From Alphaproteobacteria bacterium (GTDB lineage: Bacteria; Pseudomonadota; Alphaproteobacteria; Reyranellales; Reyranellaceae), in NCBI GenBank assembly GCA_013290035.1, contig JABCYT010000073.1, forward strand, positions 1 through 9,785: a stretch of 9,785 bases of DNA, in the 5' to 3' direction. The translations under genes and the position numbers were made by a program. The first letter of the stretch is position 1, and every line of letters begins with the position of its first letter. The notes below the pieces were generated by a model. That model was not told the origin of the DNA. It made no database searches and saw nothing but the letters and a program-made list of their open reading frames with translations. Shown piece after piece: positions 1 to 7,013 of the stretch.

Positions 1-409
1 GCAACACCGGCAGCTGGATGCCGATATTGTGGAATTCGATGCCGAAGGCCACCGTGGCGGCGCTCTGCAGGAAGAACAGCACGCCGCCCGTCGCCAGGAG
101 CTGATTGATCGGCGGCGAGGACAGCAACGGCGCGATCACCAGGAAATGCAGCAGCATGCCAAGCCCCGCCACCAGCAGGATGCAGAGCGGCGCGGCGACC
201 CAGTACGGCACGCCATAGACCGACACGAGATAGTACATGCCGTACATGCCGATCATGATCAGCTCGGCGTAGCAGATCCAGGTGACGTCGATGACGCCGA
301 AGATCAGGTTGAGGCCGAGCGCCAACAGCGCCAGCACGCCGCCGAACAGGATGCCGTTGATCGCCGCTTCAAGCAGGTAGATGTCGAAGATGTCGAGGAA
401 TGCCTGCAT
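1..409 (-). CDS. livH: LivH-type ABC transporter permease (partial, N-terminal 136 residues)
   Basis: This is the inner-membrane permease of a branched-chain-amino-acid-type (HAAT) ABC importer; with a LivM partner it would form the translocation channel. The C-terminus lies beyond the left edge. The visible part has at least three hydrophobic segments (about residues 16-40, 47-66, 70-95) and a fourth beginning near 107. The GLNLIFGV stretch at 32-39 is typical of LivH. In most LivH proteins this is followed by an N-F-x-H-G stretch, but here it reads IDVTWICYAEL, so this is a divergent clade. The ATG at 407-409 is supported by a GAGGAG ribosome site (416-421) with six-base spacing. It is the fourth gene of the operon, 78 bp after livF, with a strong hairpin in the gap. 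The substrate cannot be read from the sequence. Confidence 0.9.
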   Translation of the reverse strand, partial: MQAFLDIFDIYLLEAAINGILFGGVLALLALGLNLIFGVIDVTWICYAELIMIGMYGMYYLVSVYGVPYWVAAPLCILLVAGLGMLLHFLVIAPLLSSPPINQLLATGGVLFFLQSAATVAFGIEFHNIGIQLPVL

Positions 410-424
410 CACCCGCTCCTCATT

Positions 425-475
425 GGACCGCCGGCCTCCGGCCCGCTCATGAGGCGGGCCGGAGGCCCGCGGTCC
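425..475. repeat. Long GC-rich inverted repeat (hairpin) between livF and livH
   Basis: Arms of 22 bases (425-446 and 454-475) pair with a single mismatch around a 7-base loop, TCATGAG. The repeat fills most of the 78-bp gap between the livF stop and the livH ribosome site. No T-run follows on either strand, so a classic intrinsic terminator is unlikely. A role in mRNA stability, partial attenuation or setting the LivF:LivH ratio, or a REP-like dispersed repeat, would fit better. The structure is seen directly; its role is inference. Confidence 0.85.
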
Positions 476-487
476 GCTTGATATGAA

Positions 488-1192
488 CTACACACCGAGA
501 TAGGCCTGTTTGATCGTGTCGCTCGCCAGCATCTCTGCCGACGTGCCCGAGGTGCGGATGGTACCGGCCTCGAGCAGGTAGGCGCGATCGACCACACGCA
601 GCACCTGCTGCACGTTCTGCTCGACGATCAGCACGGTGAGCCCACCGCCGCGGATACGTTTCACCAATTCGAAGACCTGCTGCACCACCACCGGCGCCAG
701 CCCGGCCGACGGCTCGTCGAGCAGCAGCAGCTTGGGGTCCGACATCAGGGCGCGGCCGATCGCGCACATCTGTTGCTCGCCGCCCGACATGGTGCCGGCA
801 AGCTGGGTGCGGCGCTCCTTCAGCCGCGGGAACAGGTCGAAGACGAAGTCGAGCCGTTGCGCGAACTTGGCGCGCGCATGCGGCATGAAGGCGCCCATCT
901 TGAGATTCTCTTCCACCGTGAGGCGGGGAAACAGCCGACGGTTCTCCGGCACATGGGCGATGCCCAAGCCGACGATCTGGTGCGCCGGCGTGGCGAGGAG
1001 GTCCGTGCCCTCCATCGCCAGCGACCCGGCGCGCGGCCGGATGAGCCCGGAGATGACGCGCATCAAGGTCGTCTTGCCGGCGCCGTTGGGGCCGATCACA
1101 CCCACCGCCTCGCCTGCCTTGACGTCGAGGCTGACGCCGAACAGGGCCTGGAAGCCGCCGTAGCCTGCGTCGACCGATCTGAGCTCGAGCAT
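488..1192 (-). CDS. livF: LivF-type ABC transporter ATP-binding protein
   Basis: Cytoplasmic ATPase subunit of the HAAT importer; it would pair with LivG and drive transport through the LivH/LivM channel. The 234 residues match the usual LivF length. Walker A is GPNGAGKT (34-41), the signature is MSGGEQQ (135-141), and Walker B is LLLLDE (155-160) with the catalytic Glu present. As is usual in LivF, the Q-loop Gln is replaced by Glu (VPENRR, E83) and the H-loop His by Gln (VEQN, Q192). The C-terminus, ending AYLGV, is also typical of LivF. The ATG lies 13 bp after the livG stop with no clear Shine-Dalgarno, so translational coupling to livG is likely. Family assignment is firm; substrate is unknown. 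Confidence 0.95.
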   Translation of the reverse strand: MLELRSVDAGYGGFQALFGVSLDVKAGEAVGVIGPNGAGKTTLMRVISGLIRPRAGSLAMEGTDLLATPAHQIVGLGIAHVPENRRLFPRLTVEENLKMGAFMPHARAKFAQRLDFVFDLFPRLKERRTQLAGTMSGGEQQMCAIGRALMSDPKLLLLDEPSAGLAPVVVQQVFELVKRIRGGGLTVLIVEQNVQQVLRVVDRAYLLEAGTIRTSGTSAEMLASDTIKQAYLGV

Positions 1193-1205
1193 GCCCGGGC
1201 CCCGC

Positions 1206-1961
1206 TCAGCGACGCGCTTCTGCCGCGGCGGCCTGCGTCGCGTGCGCGTCGGTACCGAGATAGACCTCGATCACCCGCGGATCGCTCGACACCGCGCTCG
1301 GCAGCCCCTCGGAAATCTTCTCGCCGTGGTCGAGCACCATGACCCGATCGACCACGCGCATCAGCACGCCCATGATGTGCTCGACCCAGATGATGGTGAT
1401 GCCGAGCTCGTCGCGGATCTTGCGCAGCATGTCGGCCGCCTGGTCCATTTCCTTTTCATCGAGCCCGCCCAGGCTCTCGTCGGCCAGCAACAGCTTGGGG
1501 CCGGTCGCCAGCGCCTTGGCAAGCTCGAGCTTCTTGAGGCCGGCGGCGCCCAGCCCGTCGACGCTCGCGTGCCGGTCGACCGGCAGCCCGACCAGAGCGA
1601 GCGCCCGTTCCGCCGCTTCCTCGGCCTTGGCGAGGCTGTGCCGGCCCTGGCCGAAGTAGCCGGCGAGTTCCACGTTCTCGAAAATCGTCAGCCGCCGGAA
1701 CGGTCGCGGAATCTGGAAGGTCCGGCCGACGCCGCGATTGATGATGCGGTGCGGCGCCAGTCCCGAGATCTCGTGCCCGTCCAGCTTGATCGAGCCCGCC
1801 GACGGCGGGAACGTGCCCGACAGCATGTTGAAGATCGTGCTCTTGCCCGAGCCGTTGGGGCCGATCAGGCCGAGGATCTCGCCCTGATCGACCTTGAACG
1901 ACACGTTGCTGACGGCCGTGAAACCGCCGAAACGCTTGACCAACCCTTCGACGGCAAGCAT
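1206..1961 (-). CDS. livG: LivG-type ABC transporter ATP-binding protein with degenerate signature motif
   Basis: Second ATPase of the HAAT importer, 251 residues from the ATG at 1959-1961. Walker A is GPNGSGKST (34-42), the Q-loop is TFQ (Q83), Walker B is LLLADES (157-163), and the H-loop is VEH (H195). The C-terminal half (ELGITIIWVEH, DHGEKISEG) is clearly LivG-like. The oddity is the signature: where LivG normally has LSGGQ, this protein reads LGAAG (137-141) before LKKLELAKAL. An in-frame TTG at 1965-1967 has a GGAG at better spacing (6 bases) than the ATG (12 bases), so the protein could be two residues longer. The gene lies 27 bp after the binding-protein gene and 13 bp before livF, in one operon. 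Confidence 0.93.
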   Translation of the reverse strand: MLAVEGLVKRFGGFTAVSNVSFKVDQGEILGLIGPNGSGKSTIFNMLSGTFPPSAGSIKLDGHEISGLAPHRIINRGVGRTFQIPRPFRRLTIFENVELAGYFGQGRHSLAKAEEAAERALALVGLPVDRHASVDGLGAAGLKKLELAKALATGPKLLLADESLGGLDEKEMDQAADMLRKIRDELGITIIWVEHIMGVLMRVVDRVMVLDHGEKISEGLPSAVSSDPRVIEVYLGTDAHATQAAAAEARR

Positions 1962-1988
1962 CGCCAAACTCTACTCCGCGGTCGTCAC

Positions 1989-3302
1989 CTACTTGTAGCT
2001 GTAGGTCATGCCGGCCGGCAGCGGCAGCACCGGCTCGCTCTGCGCCTGGCTCTTGGGCCACACCACGACGGCCTTGCCGTCGATGTACTGGGTGATGACC
2101 GGGAAGGCCCGCTCGTTCTGGCCGGCGAGGGCTGAGTCCTCGCCGTTGAACTTCACGCCGAAGCCCAGCATCGTGCCACCCTCGGGCAAGTCGACGTCCA
2201 TGGCCGCCTTGCGCAGCGCTTCGGCGTCGACGCCGCCGTATTTCTTGATGGCGCGCGGCAGCACCTCGTTGAGGAAGAGATAGGTATTGCTGGCGGCCAT
2301 GCCGATATGGGCCGACTTGATCGGCGTGCCCGGCTTCAGCTTGTCGAACTCGTCGCCGATCATCTTGATCATCGGCGGCAGCTTCGGATCGAGGCTCTTG
2401 GGGTTGGTGAGCCAAATCGAGATCGGATCGATGTTGAAGAGGTAGTTGGAGTCCGCGCCCAGGCTGTCCTTCAGCTTGTCGTAGACGCCGTAGCCCGCGC
2501 CCTGGCCGACCAGGGCGCCGAACTTCAGGCCCTGCTCGCGCGCCTGGCGCAGCAGCAGCGTGATGTCGGGATTGTAGCCGGTGTGGAAGATGACGTCGGG
2601 CTTGGCGCGCTTCAGCTTGGTGACCAGCGCCGACAGGTCGGGGGCGCTGATCGAATAGCCTTCCTTCAGCACGATGTTGAAGCCCTGCTTCTTGGCGCCA
2701 AGTTCGTCGCCCTTGGAGACGTCGACGCCATAGGAGCCATCCTCGTGGATGATGGCCACGCGCAGGTCCTTGGGATCCTTGCCGAACCTCTCCTTCGAGT
2801 AGTTGGCGATGAAGTCGGTCGCCGCCTTGCCGTAGAGGTTGCCGCTGACCTGCGGCCGGAAGACATAATGCAGGTGACGGTTCTCCAGCACCGCGCTGGA
2901 AATGCAGGTGGTGATCCACATGAACTTCTTGAGCTGCTCGACCTTGGCGGCGGCCGGAACACACTCGGCCGAGGCATAGAAGCCCAGCAGCATGTCGACC
3001 TTTTCCTGCTCGACCAGGCGCGTGGCTTCGTTGATCGCCACGTCGGGCTTGCTCTGGGCGTCGGCGTAGACCGCCTCGATCTTGTAGCCTTCGACGCCGC
3101 CCTGCTTGATGAAGTAGTCGAGCATGATCTTGGCGCCGGTGTATTGCAGCTCCGAACCGCCGCCGGCGAACGGGCCGGTGAGATCGTAGACGACGCCGAT
3201 CTTGATCTTCTTTTCCTGTGCCTGGGCGGATGCCGCCAAAGCCACTGCGGCGACGGCAGCCGCCGCCCCGCCCACAAAGCGGGCGATCTTGCTCTTGGAC
3301 AT
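1989..3302 (-). CDS. Periplasmic substrate-binding protein of a HAAT (branched-chain amino acid type) ABC importer
   Basis: Type I periplasmic binding protein (Peripla_BP_6/LivJ-like), 437 residues, longer than the roughly 370 of E. coli LivJ. It has a Sec signal peptide: KSK near the N-terminus, an Ala/Val-rich core (about 11-25) and an AQA-QE cleavage site after about residue 28. The mature protein opens with IKIGVVYDLTGPFAGGG, the usual first strand of the family. It would capture a ligand and deliver it to LivH/LivM. The start is the ATG at 3300-3302, because AGGGAGGA lies 4-5 bases upstream; a TTG one codon earlier would be too close to it. It is the first gene of the liv operon. The neighbouring sulfatase suggests that the ligand need not be an amino acid, but this is inference. 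Confidence 0.93.
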   Translation of the reverse strand: MSKSKIARFVGGAAAAVAAVALAASAQAQEKKIKIGVVYDLTGPFAGGGSELQYTGAKIMLDYFIKQGGVEGYKIEAVYADAQSKPDVAINEATRLVEQEKVDMLLGFYASAECVPAAAKVEQLKKFMWITTCISSAVLENRHLHYVFRPQVSGNLYGKAATDFIANYSKERFGKDPKDLRVAIIHEDGSYGVDVSKGDELGAKKQGFNIVLKEGYSISAPDLSALVTKLKRAKPDVIFHTGYNPDITLLLRQAREQGLKFGALVGQGAGYGVYDKLKDSLGADSNYLFNIDPISIWLTNPKSLDPKLPPMIKMIGDEFDKLKPGTPIKSAHIGMAASNTYLFLNEVLPRAIKKYGGVDAEALRKAAMDVDLPEGGTMLGFGVKFNGEDSALAGQNERAFPVITQYIDGKAVVVWPKSQAQSEPVLPLPAGMTYSYK

Positions 3303-3323
3303 CAAGTCCTCCCTGAGAACCGT

Positions 3324-3333
3324 TAAGCGCTTA
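3324..3333. promoter_or_regulatory. Perfect 10-bp palindrome in the leader of the binding-protein operon
   Basis: TAAGCGCTTA is a perfect palindrome lying between the predicted start of transcription and the ribosome site of the binding-protein gene. Its location would suit a repressor operator. It is short, so chance is possible. Confidence 0.3.
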
Positions 3334-3350
3334 TGCGTCTTATTACCGCC

Positions 3351-3379
3351 ATCACACGGGGCGGCCCGACGGATGTCAA
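3351..3379 (-). promoter_or_regulatory. Sigma70-like promoter for the liv operon
   Basis: On the minus strand a perfect -35 box TTGACA (3379-3374) is followed after exactly 17 bases by TGTGAT (3356-3351), a 4-of-6 match to TATAAT. Transcription would begin near 3344, giving a leader of about 40 bases before the ATG at 3302. The promoter sits in the 90-bp gap after the sulfatase stop. I see no terminator in that gap, so read-through from the sulfatase gene is also possible. Confidence 0.5.
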
Positions 3380-3392
3380 GCGCGGCGCCTCT

Positions 3393-5348
3393 TCAGGGCC
3401 TGCCTTCACCGGGAGTGAGGATGTCGAACATGAGACCCGCAGGCTGTTCGAACATGGCGAATAGCGCGGCCAGCCGAGAGGGGTCGCCCTCGATCTTGAG
3501 GGCGCCCGAGGCCAGCGCGTCCGGCGCGGCGAGCTTGCCCAGCACGATGGCATCGAGCGTGCGGCGCGTCGTGATGATCGACGCGGCCGCTGAGTCCGAC
3601 CACTCGCCCAGGCGATGGCTCAGGGTGCAATGGCTGAGGGTGAGCACGAGCTTCTCGTCGCGGTCGGTGAAATGCCAGTTGATCACTGTGGATTGGCCGA
3701 CGGCCTTCGCCGGATCGAGACGGATCGCCATCATGTCGAAGAACACGTCGCTGGTGAGGCCGGCCAGCGTATCGGCGCCCATGCCGCTCCGCGCCGGCAG
3801 CGGGAAGACGCCGTGGCGCAACTCCTGGGCGCCGTAGAGGAAGGCGTTGCGCCACGTCGCCGATTCGGCCTGGTAGCCCATTTGCTCCAGCGCATCGGCG
3901 CAGAGCGCGCGGGCCTCGATGTTGGCGGGCTCGGCGTAGACGACCTCCTTCATCACCTGGGCAACCCAGCGGTACTCGCCCCGGGCGAAGTCGGCCCTGG
4001 CGCGCGCGATCGCCGCCGCCGCGCCGCCCATGTAGTCGACGAGCTTGGCGGCCGCGCGCGCCGGCGGCAGCGGATGGAGATTGCAGGGGTTGGCGTCGTA
4101 CCAGCTGAGATAGCGCTGATAGACCGCCTTCACGTTGTGATTGACCGAACCGTAATAGCCGCGCACCGACCAGCGTTCGGCCAGGCCCGGCGGCAGGTCG
4201 ATCGCTTCGGCGATCTCGGCCGGCCGCCAACCCTTGTTCATCAGGCGCAGCGTCTGGTCGTGGATGTACTTGTAGAGGTCGCGCTGCGATGCGAGATGAT
4301 CGAGCACTGCCTGCTTGCCCCAGGTCGGCCAATGGTGCTGGCCGATCAGGATCTCGCTGCCCGGTCCGTAGAGCGCGATGGCGTCGCCGATATACTTGGC
4401 CCAGATGCGCGGATCGCGCGCCACGGCGCCGCGCAGCGGGATGAAATTGTGCAACAGCGGACAGGCATTCTCTGCCATGTTGAGCACGCGGAGCTGCGGA
4501 TAGAACATGTGCATCTCGGCCGGCGCCTCGGTCTCGGGCGCGAGCTGGAAGATGATCCTGACGCCATCGATCGTGTGCTCCTCGACCGGCTGCACGATGC
4601 TCTGGGTCGGCGCGATCAGGCCGGGCGTGCCGCGCGCGATGCCCTTGCCGAGGCCGGCATCGACCTGGCCGCGCGGTCCGCGCGGCAACATGGTGCCGAA
4701 CTGGAACTGCGCGCGGCGGCCCATCGGCATGCCGGCCAGCACGTTCTCGCCGGACACCGCCTCCATGAATCCTGTCGGCGCGATGACCGGCACCTTGCCC
4801 GCCAGAACGTCGGCTTCGTCGATCACGCCGCGCACGCCGCCGTAATGGTCGACGTGGCTGTGGGTGTAGATGACGGCCGCCACGGGCTTCCTCGGGCGAT
4901 GCGCGTAATAGTGCGCGAGGGCGGCGCGCGCGACCTCGGCGGTGGTCAGCGGATCGATCAGGATCAGGCCGCTGTCGCCCTCGATCACCGTCATGTTCGA
5001 GATGTCGAAGCCGCGCAGCTGGTAGAGCCTGTCCGTCACCTTGAACAGGCCGTTGGCGAGATTGAGGCGGGCCATGCGCCACAGGCTGGGATTGACCGTC
5101 GCCGGTGCCAGCGCGCCGTCGATGAAGGCGTACTCGCCCAGGTTCCACAGCACGCGGCCGCTTGCCGAGCGCACCATGCCGTCGGGCACCGGCGCGACCA
5201 GGCCGCGCTTGGCCGCCTCGAAGGCCGCGACATCGCCGAACGGCAGCTTGGCGGCCATTGCCGCATTGGCGGCTTTGGTCGCGGGCTCGGCGTCGCGCGC
5301 GACGTCGAGGTGCGAGGCCGGAACCGGAACGGCGGAAGCTGCGGACAT
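3393..5348 (-). CDS. Alkylsulfatase, metallo-beta-lactamase fold (SdsA1/BDS1-like)
   Basis: Zinc hydrolase expected to cleave alkyl sulfate esters to alcohol and sulfate. The 651 residues match SdsA1 (about 658). The metal motif THSHVDH is at 162-168 (H163, H165, D167, H168). Glu274 (TEAPAE), Glu293 (MAENA) and His338 (GQHHW) complete the set. Their spacings of 111, 19 and 45 residues equal those I recall for SdsA1 ligands H169, E280, E299 and H344. After the catalytic domain come an alkylsulfatase dimerisation domain (about 375-515, with YGSVNHNVKAVYQRYLSWYD) and a C-terminal SCP2-like domain (about 525-650). The N-terminus is Ala/Pro-rich without a hydrophobic core, so it appears cytosolic, unlike secreted SdsA1. 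The ATG at 5346-5348 has AAGGA eight bases upstream; the frame stays open further upstream but overlaps the divergent gene. It lies 90 bp upstream of the importer operon, same strand. Exact substrate is unknown. Confidence 0.93.
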   Translation of the reverse strand: MSAASAVPVPASHLDVARDAEPATKAANAAMAAKLPFGDVAAFEAAKRGLVAPVPDGMVRSASGRVLWNLGEYAFIDGALAPATVNPSLWRMARLNLANGLFKVTDRLYQLRGFDISNMTVIEGDSGLILIDPLTTAEVARAALAHYYAHRPRKPVAAVIYTHSHVDHYGGVRGVIDEADVLAGKVPVIAPTGFMEAVSGENVLAGMPMGRRAQFQFGTMLPRGPRGQVDAGLGKGIARGTPGLIAPTQSIVQPVEEHTIDGVRIIFQLAPETEAPAEMHMFYPQLRVLNMAENACPLLHNFIPLRGAVARDPRIWAKYIGDAIALYGPGSEILIGQHHWPTWGKQAVLDHLASQRDLYKYIHDQTLRLMNKGWRPAEIAEAIDLPPGLAERWSVRGYYGSVNHNVKAVYQRYLSWYDANPCNLHPLPPARAAAKLVDYMGGAAAAIARARADFARGEYRWVAQVMKEVVYAEPANIEARALCADALEQMGYQAESATWRNAFLYGAQELRHGVFPLPARSGMGADTLAGLTSDVFFDMMAIRLDPAKAVGQSTVINWHFTDRDEKLVLTLSHCTLSHRLGEWSDSAAASIITTRRTLDAIVLGKLAAPDALASGALKIEGDPSRLAALFAMFEQPAGLMFDILTPGEGRP

Positions 5349-5393
5349 TCTTCTTTTCCTTCTGCCCCTGGCCGCGCACTCTGCGGTTCGGCC

Positions 5394-5711
5394 ATGGTCC
5401 AGCGCAAGCTTTCCCTCGCGGCAATCCGACGTGTGGCCGGCGCCCTGCCGGACGTCGAGGAAGGCACGTCCTACGGCACGCCGGCCTGGCGCCAGCGCGG
5501 CCGGTTGCTGGCGCGCCTGCACCAGGATGGAGAGTCGATCGTGCTCAAGGTGGGCGATGAGACGCGCGATCACCTCCTGCAGGCCGACCCGCGGACTTTC
5601 TTCGTCACCGATCACTACCTCGGCTATCCGACCGTGCTGGCGCGGCTCAACAGGCTGAGTGCCTTGGACCTCCGGAAGCTTCTGGCCCGAGCCATCGCGA
5701 CAAAGCGCTAG
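5394..5711 (+). CDS. MmcQ/YjbR family protein (small, possible DNA-binding fold)
   Basis: A 105-residue protein with the layout of the MmcQ/YjbR (DUF419) family. The N-terminal region LPDVEEGTSYGTPAWR (18-33) is followed by a strand pair RLLARLHQDGESIVLKV, then DHLLQADPRTFFVTDHYLGYPTVLARL (59-85), and a C-terminal helix with KR. The YjbR fold resembles some DNA-binding folds, but no biochemical role is established for most members. It is divergent from the sulfatase with only 45 bp between start codons, and convergent with the MFS gene. The ATG at 5394 has no good Shine-Dalgarno. The frame stays open far upstream, but that stretch is the antisense of the sulfatase. Nothing visible ties it functionally to either neighbour. 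Confidence 0.82.
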   Translation: MVQRKLSLAAIRRVAGALPDVEEGTSYGTPAWRQRGRLLARLHQDGESIVLKVGDETRDHLLQADPRTFFVTDHYLGYPTVLARLNRLSALDLRKLLARAIATKR

Positions 5712-5733
5712 CTCCCTGGAGCGCGATTACGCG

Positions 5734-5755
5734 CGCGCGGCGGGCGGCGCGTTTT
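5734..5755 (+). terminator. Possible intrinsic terminator of the MmcQ/YjbR gene
   Basis: In the 42-bp convergent gap, CGCGC (5734-5738) pairs with GCGCG (5747-5751) around an 8-base loop and is followed at once by TTTT (5752-5755). The last two T bases overlap the MFS stop codon. The T-run is short and the region is generally GC-repetitive, so alternative pairings exist, such as GCGCG/CGCGC around ATTA at 5721-5734. Confidence 0.35.
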
Positions 5756-6953
5756 ACTCTGCCGGCTTCAGCGCCGCCTTGCCCATCTCGCGGTCGGCGG
5801 GGAGCATCGAGATGGCGAGGAACGAGCAGAACGCCACGACGGCCAGGGCCATCAGCAGGGTCGGGAAGCCCGCCGCCTTCACGGTCGGGCCCATCAGCGC
5901 CACGACGAAGGAGCTGACGCCGAAGCCGATCGCCAGGCGGGCGCCGGTGACCCGGCTGCGCATGCGGTCGTCGATGTATTTCACGATCATGGCGTCGGTG
6001 AAGGGGATGGCGCCGAACACCAGCAGCATGAAGGCGATCGCCGTGATGAACAGCGCCCAGTCCTGCACCTGCGAGGCGATCAGGAACAGCGGCACCTGCA
6101 GCAGCAAGATCGGCAAGTAGACCGTCTTGAGCGGGAAACGGTCGATCAGTTTGCCGACCACGAGCTGGGCGAGCGACGCCAGCGAGAAGATCACGAACAG
6201 CATGGCCGCCAGCTCGGCCGGATCCTGCACCACGCCCTTCACCCGCTCGCGCAAAAGCTCGCCGTTGCCGTTGGTGGTGAAGCTGAAGATGATGCTGCCG
6301 CTCACGGCGCTGAAGGTCATGATGGCGAACACGCGCGCCATCACGCCCGGCGGCAGGTCGTTCATCTTGGGCTTGCGCTTGGCCGGCGCCTCTTCCTCGC
6401 GCGGCACCAGGAGGACGAAGGCCACGGCGCAGACGAGACAGATGACGCCGGGCAGGATGAAGGCCATCTGCCAGCCGAAGCGCTGGGCGATGTAGACCGA
6501 GACGCCGGCGGCGATGGCGATGCCCATGTTGCCCGCCAGGCCGTTGAGGCCGATGGTGAAGCCGAAATTCCTGGCCTTCTGCACCAGCATCGGGATGCCG
6601 ACCGGATGGTAGATCGAGGCGAAGGCGCCCATCAGGGTGAGCGCGGCGCCGATCTGCCACTTGTTGGAGCAGAGCGCGATCACCAGCGAGGATCCTCCCA
6701 TGCCGGCGAAGAAGATCACCATCATGATCCAGCGGCCCCAATGGTCGCCCAGCCGGCCGCTCACGATCGAGCCCGCGCCGAACATGAAGAGCGCGCCGTA
6801 GTTGAACGGCGTGAGCTCGGTCCATTCGACGCCCCATACGCCGGCGATCACGCCCCAGCTGTAGGCGAAGACGACCAGGATCCAGTGATCCATGGCGTGG
6901 CCGATATTGAGCAGAATGGAGGTGGGACTGGCGTGGCTCATGGATCGGGTCAT
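5754..6953 (-). CDS. Major facilitator superfamily transporter (Fsr-like efflux candidate)
   Basis: Inner-membrane secondary transporter of 399 residues with about 12 hydrophobic segments in two halves, joined by a charged loop (about 180-203, PREEEAPAKRKPK). The MFS motif A appears as GRLGDHWGRW in the loop after the second segment. The YHPVG stretch in the fourth segment recalls the HP motif of fosmidomycin-resistance (Fsr) type exporters, so drug or metabolite efflux is a fair guess; the substrate is unknown. The ATG at 6951-6953 was chosen, but neither it nor the ATG at 6939-6941 (four codons later) has a clear ribosome site. A TATTAT -10-like box at 6961-6956 would place transcription start between them, which would favour the shorter form. 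The gene is divergent from the AraC regulator, which probably controls it. Confidence 0.9.
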   Translation of the reverse strand: MTRSMSHASPTSILLNIGHAMDHWILVVFAYSWGVIAGVWGVEWTELTPFNYGALFMFGAGSIVSGRLGDHWGRWIMMVIFFAGMGGSSLVIALCSNKWQIGAALTLMGAFASIYHPVGIPMLVQKARNFGFTIGLNGLAGNMGIAIAAGVSVYIAQRFGWQMAFILPGVICLVCAVAFVLLVPREEEAPAKRKPKMNDLPPGVMARVFAIMTFSAVSGSIIFSFTTNGNGELLRERVKGVVQDPAELAAMLFVIFSLASLAQLVVGKLIDRFPLKTVYLPILLLQVPLFLIASQVQDWALFITAIAFMLLVFGAIPFTDAMIVKYIDDRMRSRVTGARLAIGFGVSSFVVALMGPTVKAAGFPTLLMALAVVAFCSFLAISMLPADREMGKAALKPAE

Positions 6954-6954
6954 C

Positions 6955-6990
6955 AATAATAAGTGCGCGCCATAGAGCCTACTTATTGTT
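6955..6990. promoter_or_regulatory. Inverted repeat in the MFS/AraC divergent promoter region, candidate operator
   Basis: AATAATAAGT (6955-6964) and ACTTATTGTT (6981-6990) are inverted copies matching at 9 of 10 positions, separated by 16 bases. Arm centres are 26 bp apart, about two and a half helical turns. They stand out as AT-rich in a GC-rich region, sit between two divergent genes, and overlap promoter-like boxes for both. Binding by the neighbouring AraC-family protein is the simplest inference. Confidence 0.5.
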
Positions 6991-7013
6991 CTTTGTCTGT
7001 CTTGCGCTAAACT
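6986..7013 (+). promoter_or_regulatory. Possible promoter of the AraC-family regulator
   Basis: TTGTTC (6986-6991) and TAAACT (7008-7013) lie 16 bases apart. Transcription would begin near 7020, one or two bases before the ATG at 7022. That agrees with the lack of a Shine-Dalgarno and suggests a leaderless or nearly leaderless mRNA. The -35 overlaps the right arm of the inverted repeat, which would allow autorepression. Confidence 0.35.

Noticed and set aside
425..475. Hairpin as intrinsic terminator of the liv operon after livF
   Set aside because: No T-run follows on the minus strand, and livH with a good ribosome site begins right after it.
1456..2964. 502-codon minus-strand open frame across livG and the binding-protein gene
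   Set aside because: It is a frame-shifted shadow: low-complexity Arg/Gly/Gln/Ala translation, with two convincing genes in another frame of the same strand.
2307..3326. 339-codon plus-strand open frame opposite the binding-protein gene
   Set aside because: Antisense shadow of a strongly supported gene; no recognisable domain or ribosome site.
3615..5393. Very long plus-strand open frame antisense to the sulfatase, continuous with the MmcQ/YjbR frame (698 codons)
   Set aside because: The part before 5394 gives a His/Asp/Arg/Ala-rich translation with no domain and mirrors the GC-rich sulfatase coding frame. Only the last 105 codons match a real family.
5349..5615. N-terminal extension of the sulfatase frame to 5615
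   Set aside because: It would overlap the MmcQ/YjbR gene on the opposite strand. The ATG at 5348 has a good ribosome site and gives the usual family length.
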